From contig JAEWGQ010000044.1 in assembly GCA_023388235.1 (NCBI GenBank), positions 1-7,091 of the forward strand: DNA of 7,091 nucleotides. Reading direction: 5' to 3'. Positions 1 to 4,923 of the stretch are shown here, one piece after another (the stretch's first letter is position 1; each line of letters starts with the position of its first letter). Source of the DNA: Actinomycetes bacterium. GTDB lineage: Bacteria; Actinomycetota; Actinomycetes; Actinomycetales; Cellulomonadaceae. The notes under the pieces were generated by a model, which was given only the letters and a program-made list of their open reading frames with translations, was not told the origin of the DNA and did not search any database. The translations under genes and the position numbers were made by a program.

Positions 1-305
1 GTGCGCGGGTGGGCACGGCGTCCGTCGCGTCCGTCGCGGGGGCGCGGCACGTCGTCGCCGCGTGGCTGCCCGCGCCGGCGGTCGCGCCCGCGCCGGACCG
101 GCCGCCCTCGTCGGATCCGCTGTCCTCGTCGGCCGCGCTGTCCTCGTCGGACGCGCCGTCCTCGCCAGACTCGTCGTCATCGTCGGAGCCGTCGCCCCCG
201 GCGGACCCGTCGTCCTCGTGGTCATCGTCGGAACCGCCGCCGGGCCCGCCGTCCCCGCCCGCCGTCCAGCCCCCGCCCGCCCCGCCCTCCGGGGAGCCCC
301 GTTGA
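1..305 (+). CDS. 3' end of an unidentified gene upstream of miaA, with Ser/Pro/Asp-rich tail (5' partial)
   Basis: The frame with codons starting at base 3 is open from the window edge to a TGA at 303-305. It gives about 100 residues and the true start lies outside. The first 20 or so residues (ending HVVAAWLP) look like the last strand of a folded domain; the rest is a low-complexity, probably disordered tail of Ser, Pro, Asp and Glu. Third codon positions are nearly all G/C, with few exceptions (gat, cca, two tca, gaa, cgt), fewer than in the competing frame that leads into miaA. The stop overlaps the miaA TTG by four bases, as expected of a coupled upstream operon member. In actinobacteria the gene just before miaA is often a LigB-like class III extradiol dioxygenase-domain protein, and the visible end is compatible with that, but too little is present to name it. 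The GTG at base 9 is probably only an internal valine. Confidence 0.6.
   Translation, partial: ARVGTASVASVAGARHVVAAWLPAPAVAPAPDRPPSSDPLSSSAALSSSDAPSSPDSSSSSEPSPPADPSSSWSSSEPPPGPPSPPAVQPPPAPPSGEPR
105..176 (+). repeat. 18-bp tandem repeat, about 4 copies, the last degenerate
   Basis: Units lie at 105-122, 123-140, 141-158 and 159-176. The shared core is (c/t)cctcgtcgg followed by a variable eight bases ending in ctg or ccg. Units 2 and 3 differ at only a few positions and unit 4 is diverged. Because 18 is a multiple of three, each unit adds six residues (PSSDPL, SSSAAL, SSSDAP, SSPDSS) to the tail of the upstream protein without shifting frame. This looks like a minisatellite-type expansion within a disordered tail. 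Confidence 0.7.
291..296 (+). promoter_or_regulatory. Shine-Dalgarno sequence that fixes the miaA TTG start
   Basis: GGGGAG lies five bases before the TTG at 302-304, within the last codons of the upstream gene. It supports the TTG over the much earlier in-frame GTG at 62. The latter would add an 80-residue, uncharged, hydrophobic extension unlike any MiaA N-terminus known to me. Confidence 0.6.
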
Positions 306-1255
306 CGCTCGCCGTCGCCGTCGTCGGCCCGACCGCCACCGGCAAGTCCGACCTGGGCGTGGCGCTCGCCGAGCACCTGGGCGGGGAGGTGGTGAACGCC
401 GACGCGCTGCAGCTCTACCGGGGTCTCGACATCGGCACCGCGAAGCTGACGGTCGCCGAGCGCCGTGGCGTGCCGCACCACCTGCTCGACGTGCTCGAGC
501 CCGAGGAGGAGGCGAGCGTCGCCGCGTACCAGGGCGACGCCCGGGCGGCGGTGGCCGGGATCGGCGGGCGCGGTCACCGCGCCGTCGTCGTGGGCGGCTC
601 GGGCCTGTACGTGCGCGCGCTGCTCGACCGCATCGAGTTCCCCGGCACGGACCCGCAGGTGCGCGCGGAGCTGGAGGCGCGGGTCCAGGCGGAGGGCGCG
701 CGGGCGCTGCACGCCGAGCTGGCCCGGCTGGACCCGGTCGCCGCCGAGGGCATCGGGCCGCGCAACGCCCGGCGCGTGGTCCGCGCGCTGGAGGTGATCG
801 CGCTGACCGGCCGGCCGTACTCGGCGAACCTGCCCGGCCACGACTACGCGGTGCCGGCGGTGCAGATCGGGCTCGACTGCGACCGCGGCGTGCTGGACGA
901 GCGGGTGCAGGCGCGCGTCGACCGGATGTGGGAGTCGGGGCTCGTCGAGGAGGTCCGCGGCCTGCGCGACCGGATCGGGCGCACCGCCGCGCGCGCCGTC
1001 GGGTACGCCGAGGTGCTCGCGATGCTGCGCGGCGAGCTCACGCAGGACGAGGCCCGCGCCCAGGTGGTGCAGGGCACCCGCCGGCTCGCCCGCAAGCAGA
1101 TGGGCTGGTTCGGCCGGGACCCGCGCGTGCACTGGCTGGACGCGCGCGACCCCGCGCTGGTCGAGCGGGCGCTGGAGCTCGTGGCCGCCGCGGACGCGGG
1201 TGACCTGGGGCTCGCCACGGCCGACCCCGCGCCGCGCCGTAGTCTGGGCTCATGA
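302..1255 (+). CDS. miaA: tRNA dimethylallyltransferase MiaA
   Basis: MiaA transfers the dimethylallyl group of dimethylallyl diphosphate to N6 of adenosine 37, next to the anticodon of tRNAs that read UNN codons. MiaB can then methylthiolate it. The 317-residue product has normal family length. Visible motifs are the P-loop GPTATGKS (9-16), the substrate segment NADALQLYRGLDIGTAK (32-48) carrying the catalytic-region Asp34, VGGSGLYVRALLDR (97-110), the GPRNARRVVRALE helix (152-164), AVGYAEVL (232-239), and the C-terminal tRNA-binding segment TRRLARKQMGWFGRD (259-273). The TTG start places the P-loop at residue 9, as usual, and has a good GGGGAG. The start overlaps the upstream stop (TTGA) and the stop overlaps the dapF start (ATGA), so translational coupling on both sides is likely. 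The last codons (cgt agt ctg ggc tca) are unusually T/A-ending and carry the likely dapF promoter. Confidence 0.95.
   Translation: MTLAVAVVGPTATGKSDLGVALAEHLGGEVVNADALQLYRGLDIGTAKLTVAERRGVPHHLLDVLEPEEEASVAAYQGDARAAVAGIGGRGHRAVVVGGSGLYVRALLDRIEFPGTDPQVRAELEARVQAEGARALHAELARLDPVAAEGIGPRNARRVVRALEVIALTGRPYSANLPGHDYAVPAVQIGLDCDRGVLDERVQARVDRMWESGLVEEVRGLRDRIGRTAARAVGYAEVLAMLRGELTQDEARAQVVQGTRRLARKQMGWFGRDPRVHWLDARDPALVERALELVAAADAGDLGLATADPAPRRSLGS
1240..1252 (+). promoter_or_regulatory. Likely leaderless promoter (-10 TAGTCT) for dapF inside the miaA 3' end
   Basis: TAGTCT at 1240-1245 fits the actinobacterial TANNNT -10 consensus. It is followed by exactly six bases and then the dapF ATG at 1252, so transcription would begin at or next to the A of the ATG. 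No Shine-Dalgarno is present before this ATG (ctgggctc). The hexamer falls on miaA codons ending in T, which are rare in this window, suggesting selection for the promoter. No convincing -35 is visible. Confidence 0.55.
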
Positions 1256-2196
1256 CCCTCCCCGCCGCCCCTGCCGGCATGCTGCGCGCCACCAAGGGGC
1301 ACGGCACCCAGAACGACTTCGTGCTGCTGGACGGGCGGGAGGGCGTGGACCTGGACGCCGACCTGGTCCGGGCGCTCGCGGACCGGCGGGCGGGCATCGG
1401 CGGCGACGGCGTGATCCGCCTGGTGGCGAGCGCCGACCTGCCGGAGGGCGCCGAGGTGCTGGCGCAGGACCCGGCGGCGCAGTGGTTCATGGACTACCGG
1501 AACGCGGACGGGTCGGTCGCGGAGATGTGCGGCAACGGCGTGCGCGTGGTGGCCGCGTACGCGCGCGCTCTCGGGCTGTGGGACCCGGCGGAGGGCGAGC
1601 TCGTGCTCGGCACCCGGGCGGGGGTGCGCCGGGTGCGCGAGGTCGAGGGGCCGGCGGGCGAGCTCTGGTACGCCGTCGACATGGGCACCTGGCACCTGCC
1701 CGGCGGGGACCGCGCCGCCGCCGACGGGTTCGACGCGCAGGTCGCCGTCACCGGGCTGGACGTGCCGCGGCCCGCCCTGAGCGTGGACCTCGGCAACCCG
1801 CACACCGTGCTGGCGCTCGCGGGCGACGCGGAGCTGGACGCCGTCGACCTGACCCGTGCCCCCGCCGTGGAGCCGGTGCCGCCGCACGGCACGAACGTCG
1901 AGCTGGTCGTGCCGCTCGGCGAGGAGCGCGACGTCGACGGCACCACGTTCGGCCGCGTCCGGATGCGGGTGCACGAGCGCGGCGTGGGGGAGACCCGCTC
2001 CTGCGGGACGGGGGCGTGCGCGGCGGCGCTGGCCGTGCGCACGTGGGCCGGACCGCAGGCGCCGGACGTGTGGCTCGTGGACGTGCCGGGCGGGACCGTG
2101 CGCGTGAGCGTGCTGGCGGACGGGCACGTCGAGCTCGCCGGACCCGCGGTGCTCGTCGCGGACCTCGAGGTCGACGTCGCCGCGCTGGCCGGCTGA
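1252..2196 (+). CDS. dapF: Diaminopimelate epimerase DapF
   Basis: DapF is a cofactor-independent cytoplasmic epimerase that converts LL-diaminopimelate to meso-diaminopimelate, the lysine precursor and peptidoglycan cross-linking residue. The product has 314 residues. Both catalytic cysteines are present in their standard motifs: Cys93 in EMCGNG (91-96) and Cys251 in SCGTGA (250-255). Other hallmarks are KGHGTQNDF (15-23), GIGGDG (48-53), YRNADGS (82-88), GNPHTV (181-186) and GTNVE (213-217). The ATG was chosen because it overlaps the miaA stop as ATGA and leaves a normal short N-terminus before the first conserved strand. It belongs to the miaA operon but probably also has its own leaderless start. 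No intact terminator is visible in the 40 bases after its stop, so read-through into the thioredoxin-like gene is likely. Confidence 0.96.
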   Translation: MTLPAAPAGMLRATKGHGTQNDFVLLDGREGVDLDADLVRALADRRAGIGGDGVIRLVASADLPEGAEVLAQDPAAQWFMDYRNADGSVAEMCGNGVRVVAAYARALGLWDPAEGELVLGTRAGVRRVREVEGPAGELWYAVDMGTWHLPGGDRAAADGFDAQVAVTGLDVPRPALSVDLGNPHTVLALAGDAELDAVDLTRAPAVEPVPPHGTNVELVVPLGEERDVDGTTFGRVRMRVHERGVGETRSCGTGACAAALAVRTWAGPQAPDVWLVDVPGGTVRVSVLADGHVELAGPAVLVADLEVDVAALAG

Positions 2197-2236
2197 GGCG
2201 GGAACACCGGGGACGGCCGCGGGCGTTCGTCCTGAC

Positions 2237-2578
2237 GTGACCGCCGACCCCGCCCCGCTCGGCGCGGACCCGATCGGTGCCGACGCCCTCGGCGCGCCGC
2301 TCGGCCCCTCCGCGACGTTCGTGCAGCTCTCCTCGGGCTTCTGCGCGCCCTGCCGCGCGACGCGCCGGGTGCTGGAGCGCGTGGTGGCGACGGGCGACGG
2401 CGTGGCGCACGTCGAGGTGGACGTGGCCGACCGCCCCGACCTGGCCGCGCGGTTCGCCGTGACGCAGACCCCCACCGTCGTGGTGCTCGACGCCGAGGGC
2501 GTGCCGGTGGCGCGCGCGACGGGCGTGCCGACGCTGGCGCAGGCGCGCGCCGCGGTGGCGGCGCTCGCGGCCGGCTGA
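2237..2578 (+). CDS. Small thioredoxin-fold protein with CAPC active site
   Basis: This 113-residue product is a minimal thioredoxin-fold domain. The redox motif is SSGFCAPCR (Cys36 and Cys39) after the first core strand TFVQLSS. It is followed by a helix (ATRRVLERVV), the strand VAHVEVDVAD, and the cis-proline loop TQTPT (Pro79) leading into VVVLDAEG. This arrangement supports a dithiol-disulfide exchange role, although classical thioredoxins have CGPC. There is no signal peptide or membrane helix; the first 24 residues are a Gly/Ala/Asp/Pro-rich, internally repetitive leader (LGAD, IGAD, LGAP). The GTG at 2237 is the only start before the core fold, since the next in-frame GTG (2321) would remove the first strand. 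No Shine-Dalgarno and no clear TANNNT precede it, so its initiation is unexplained and it may be expressed by read-through from dapF 40 bases upstream. The partner is unknown. Confidence 0.85.
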   Translation: MTADPAPLGADPIGADALGAPLGPSATFVQLSSGFCAPCRATRRVLERVVATGDGVAHVEVDVADRPDLAARFAVTQTPTVVVLDAEGVPVARATGVPTLAQARAAVAALAAG

Positions 2579-2609
2579 GACGGGCCGCCCGGCGGTCAGC
2601 GGGCCGCGA
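2565..2609. terminator. Putative bidirectional terminator made from the ends of two convergent genes
   Basis: The arm 2565-2578 (TCGCGGCCGGCTGA) is the reverse complement of 2596-2609 (TCAGCGGGCCGCGA) at 13 of 14 positions, with one G/G mismatch at 2573/2601. The 17-base centre contains the small palindrome CGGGCCGCCCG (2581-2591). Each arm is the last codons plus TGA of one gene: the thioredoxin-like gene on plus and the methyltransferase gene on minus. A transcript from either side would fold it. There is no U-tract on either side, which is common for proposed actinobacterial terminators but lowers certainty. Confidence 0.45.
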
Positions 2610-3210
2610 CCACCCGGAGCACCCGGAACCCGCGCGCCGTCGCGACGCGGTCGACGGCCGCGCTCCCGGCGAGCTCGTCGGCGAGCCACCGCAGCAGCGA
2701 GTCGGAGCCGAGGTTCTTCGCCACCACCAGGTGCGCCTCGCCGCCGGGGACGAGGCGGCGCAGCCACTGCCGCAGCATGGCGTGCAGCGTCTCCTTGCCC
2801 ACGCGGATCGGCGGGTTGGACCAGATCGCGGCGAACCGCACGTCGTCCGGCACGTGCTCGGGGCGCACGGCGCGCAGCCCGTCGACCCCGAGCGCGGCGG
2901 CGTTCCGGGCCGTGAGGTCGAGGGCCCGCTCGTTGACGTCGACCGCCCAGACGCGGGCGCGCGGCGCGAGCAGCCCGAGGCTCAGGGCCACGGGTCCCCA
3001 GCCGCAGCCCAGGTCGAGCAGGTCCCCGGTCGCGGGCGGGTCGGGCACGTGCCGCAGCAGCACCTCCGTCCCGGCGTCGAGGTGGTCGGGGGAGAACACG
3101 CCGCCGGCGGTCTCGACGGTGACGTCCCGGCCGGCCAGGTGCACCGTGCGGGTGCGGCGCTCGTCCGGGGACGCGGGCTCGGCGGTGAAGTAGTGCTCGG
3201 TGCCGGTCAC
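2596..3210 (-). CDS. Class I SAM-dependent methyltransferase, RsmC/MTS-like
   Basis: The 204-residue product is a stand-alone Rossmann-fold methyltransferase. Visible motifs are EHYFTAEPAS near the N-terminus, GVFSPDHLDAGTEVLL (37-52), SAM-binding motif I DLLDLGCGWGPVALSL (63-78), the acidic motif II VDVNERAL (90-97), and the catalytic SNPPIRVGKE (131-140). The NPPxRxGK form is typical of the MTS group, which includes the catalytic domains of RsmC and RlmG that make N2-methylguanosine in rRNA. E. coli RsmC has an additional N-terminal pseudo-domain of about the same size, absent here. Substrate cannot be read from the sequence; rRNA is the inferred guess. The GTG at 3210-3208 was chosen because it begins the conserved region (MTGTEHYF) and a TANNNT lies seven bases upstream; the frame stays open further upstream only into hflX. 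It is convergent with the thioredoxin-like gene and divergent from hflX. Confidence 0.9.
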   Translation of the reverse strand: MTGTEHYFTAEPASPDERRTRTVHLAGRDVTVETAGGVFSPDHLDAGTEVLLRHVPDPPATGDLLDLGCGWGPVALSLGLLAPRARVWAVDVNERALDLTARNAAALGVDGLRAVRPEHVPDDVRFAAIWSNPPIRVGKETLHAMLRQWLRRLVPGGEAHLVVAKNLGSDSLLRWLADELAGSAAVDRVATARGFRVLRVVAAR

Positions 3211-3223
3211 GTCCGCGACCCTA
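3210..3223 (-). promoter_or_regulatory. Likely leaderless promoter (-10 TAGGGT) for the methyltransferase gene
   Basis: On the minus strand TAGGGT (plus 3223-3218) matches TANNNT and is followed by seven bases and then the GTG at 3210. There is no Shine-Dalgarno in the gap. A weak -35-like TTCGCC lies at plus 3245-3240, giving a 16-base spacer. Confidence 0.55.
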
Positions 3224-3250
3224 CCGGCCGTCCGCCGGTGGCGAATTGCC

Positions 3251-3275
3251 TCGCGCGGCCCTGCGCGCCGCGCGA
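3251..3275. repeat. Perfect 9-bp inverted repeat in the divergent methyltransferase-hflX intergenic region
   Basis: TCGCGCGGC (3251-3259) and GCCGCGCGA (3267-3275) are exact reverse complements around a seven-base centre (cctgcgc). It sits in the 122-base gap between the divergent starts, upstream of a possible hflX promoter region (gacactggtaccc at 3274-3286, no clean TANNNT). It could be an operator for hflX, a 5' leader hairpin, or chance in GC-rich DNA. I see nothing else firm in this gap besides the methyltransferase promoter and the hflX ribosome-binding site. Confidence 0.5.
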
Positions 3276-3321
3276 CACTGGTACCCGGGCGCCGACGACG
3301 GACCGCCCGATCCCCGACCGC

Positions 3322-3327
3322 GAAGGA
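3322..3327 (+). promoter_or_regulatory. Shine-Dalgarno sequence of hflX
   Basis: GAAGGA lies five bases before the GTG at 3333. It decides the start: the frame is open back to an ATG-like or GTG codon region near 3246, but only 3333 has a ribosome-binding site, and upstream translation would run through the inverted repeat. Confidence 0.7.
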
Positions 3328-3332
3328 ACCGC

Positions 3333-4877
3333 GTGAACGACCCCCAGAACCCCACGACGCGCGAGCAGGACGCCCCGGGGACGGCGGACGCGCAGCAGGC
3401 CGACCGCGACGCGCAGCGGGTCGCCGACGACGTCGTGGCGCGCGTGCTCGCACGGGCGGGCACCGCGGTGCACGAGGGCGCGACGGTCCACACCGCCCAC
3501 GACGGCGAGCAGCTCGACCTCGAGGAGCGCACGTCGCTGCGCCGGGTCGCCGGCCTGTCCACCGAGCTCGAGGACGTCACCGAGGTCGAGTACCGCCAGC
3601 TCCGCCTGGAGCGCGTCGTGCTGGTCGGCCTGTGGGGCTCCGGCACCCAGGAGCAGGCGGAGATCTCGCTGCGGGAGCTCGCGGCGCTCGCCGAGACCGC
3701 GGGCTCGGAGGTGCTCGACGGCCTGCTGCAGCGCCGGCACACCCCCGACCCGGGCACGTACCTGGGCTCCGGAAAGGCCGCGGAGCTCGCGGGCGTGGTC
3801 GCGGCCGTGGGCGCGGACACCGTGGTCGTGGACGGCGAGCTCGCCCCGTCCCAGCGCCGTGCGCTGGAGGACGTCGTGAAGGTCAAGGTCGTCGACCGGA
3901 CCGCGCTGATCCTCGACATCTTCGCCCAGCACGCCAAGTCCCGGGAGGGCAAGGCGCAGGTCGAGCTGGCGCAGCTGGAGTACCTGCTCCCGCGCCTGCG
4001 CGGCTGGGGCGAGTCGATGTCCCGGCAGGCCGGCGGCCAGGTCGGCGGCGCGGGCGCCGGCATGGGGTCGCGCGGACCCGGTGAGACGAAGATCGAGCTC
4101 GACCGCCGGCGCATCCGCAACCGGATGGCCAAGCTGCGCCGCGAGATCGCCGCGATGGAGCCGGCCCGGCAGACCAAGCGGGCGTCGCGCCGCAAGAACG
4201 CGATCCCGTCCGTGGCGATCGCCGGCTACACGAACGCCGGCAAGTCCTCGCTGCTCAACCGCCTGACCGACGCCGGGGTGCTGGTCGAGAACGCGCTGTT
4301 CGCGACGCTGGACCCGACGGTGCGCCGGGCGCAGGCGGCCGACGGCCGCGTGTACACGCTCGCCGACACGGTCGGGTTCGTGCGGAACCTGCCGCACCAG
4401 CTGGTCGAGGCCTTCCGCTCCACGCTGGAGGAGGTCGCGGACGCGGACCTGGTGCTGCACGTCGTGGACGCCTCGCACCCGGACCCGGAGGGGCAGATCG
4501 CCGCGGTGCGGCACGTGTTCGCCGACATCCCGGGCGCGATGGACGTGCCCGAGATCATCGTGCTGAACAAGGCCGACCTCGCGGAGCCGGAGGCGCTGGC
4601 GCGGCTGCGGTCGCGCGAGCACGGCGCGGTCGTGGTGTCGGCGCACACGGGCGAGGGCATCGAGGCGCTGCAGGCGGTCATCGCCGACCAGCTCCCGCGG
4701 CCGGGCGTGACGGTCGACGTCGTGATCCCGTACGACCGGGGCGACCTGGTGCACCGGGTGCACGAGACCGGCGAGATCGACGCCGAGGAGCACACCGCGC
4801 AGGGCACCGCGCTGCGCGGCCGGGTGGACGCGGGTCTCGCGTCGGAGCTGACGGCCGCGGCGGTGCAGGTCCGCTGA
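3333..4877 (+). CDS. hflX: Ribosome-associated GTPase HflX
   Basis: HflX binds the 50S subunit and, as shown in other bacteria, splits stalled or heat-damaged ribosomes. It is linked to macrolide-lincosamide tolerance in mycobacteria. The product has 514 residues, longer than E. coli HflX (426) but usual for actinobacteria; the extra length is mostly a charged, probably disordered N-terminus (1-65). The HflX-specific N-domain follows, with LERVVLVGLW (92-101), DPGTYLGSGKAAEL (139-152) and the glycine-rich GGAGAGMGSRGPGETKIE (238-255) before a coiled helix pair (256-285). The G domain shows G1 GYTNAGKS (298-305), G2 region ATLDPT (324-329), G3 DTVGFV (345-350), G4 NKAD (412-415) and G5 SAHTG (436-440). 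A short C-terminal domain ends at VQVR. It is divergent from the methyltransferase gene and is followed by a strong hairpin, so it appears to be a single-gene transcript. Confidence 0.96.
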   Translation: MNDPQNPTTREQDAPGTADAQQADRDAQRVADDVVARVLARAGTAVHEGATVHTAHDGEQLDLEERTSLRRVAGLSTELEDVTEVEYRQLRLERVVLVGLWGSGTQEQAEISLRELAALAETAGSEVLDGLLQRRHTPDPGTYLGSGKAAELAGVVAAVGADTVVVDGELAPSQRRALEDVVKVKVVDRTALILDIFAQHAKSREGKAQVELAQLEYLLPRLRGWGESMSRQAGGQVGGAGAGMGSRGPGETKIELDRRRIRNRMAKLRREIAAMEPARQTKRASRRKNAIPSVAIAGYTNAGKSSLLNRLTDAGVLVENALFATLDPTVRRAQAADGRVYTLADTVGFVRNLPHQLVEAFRSTLEEVADADLVLHVVDASHPDPEGQIAAVRHVFADIPGAMDVPEIIVLNKADLAEPEALARLRSREHGAVVVSAHTGEGIEALQAVIADQLPRPGVTVDVVIPYDRGDLVHRVHETGEIDAEEHTAQGTALRGRVDAGLASELTAAAVQVR

Positions 4878-4883
4878 CGGCGG

Positions 4884-4910
4884 GTCGCCGCCGGTGTCCC
4901 CGGCGGCGAC
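4884..4910 (+). terminator. Hairpin terminator of hflX, directly abutting the dinG -10
   Basis: GTCGCCGCCGG (4884-4894) and CCGGCGGCGAC (4900-4910) form a perfect 11-bp stem with a five-base loop (tgtcc), starting six bases after the hflX stop. No U-tract follows; the next bases are the dinG -10 hexamer. Stem strength and position favour an hflX terminator, but as DNA the same repeat fills the spacer and -35 region of dinG and could also be an operator. Confidence 0.65.
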
Positions 4911-4923
4911 TACCCTGTCCGGG
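4911..4923 (+). promoter_or_regulatory. Likely leaderless promoter (-10 TACCCT) for dinG
   Basis: TACCCT at 4911-4916 fits TANNNT, with six bases between it and the dinG GTG at 4923, so the transcript would start at the start codon. There is no Shine-Dalgarno in gtccgg. The -35 position falls inside the inverted repeat and does not resemble TTGACA. No actinobacterial LexA box (GAAC-N4-GTTC) is present in 4878-4922. Confidence 0.6.

Noticed and set aside
62..301. An 80-codon in-frame hydrophobic extension of MiaA from the GTG at 62.
   Set aside because: It overlaps the upstream gene in another frame, uses more A/T-ending codons including a rare AGA, and is translated from the same tandem repeat. 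The TTG at 302 has a good Shine-Dalgarno and places the P-loop at the usual position.
1..1203. A 400-codon Arg/Pro-rich open frame on the plus strand.
   Set aside because: It is a shadow frame of the upstream gene and miaA, with no motif and an improbable arginine content.
2197..2236. A promoter or terminator between dapF and the thioredoxin-like gene.
   Set aside because: No TANNNT at leaderless distance, no Shine-Dalgarno before the GTG at 2237, and no stem of convincing length; nothing can be supported there.
844..2475. A 543-codon minus-strand open frame antisense to miaA, dapF and the thioredoxin-like gene.
   Set aside because: Same reason: Arg/His/Pro-rich composition, no recognisable domain, and three conserved proteins on the plus strand.
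3211..3453. Upstream extension of the methyltransferase into the hflX coding region.
   Set aside because: It would overlap the hflX start and its own likely promoter. The added residues are Arg/Pro-rich and absent from the family; GTG at 3210 begins the conserved part.
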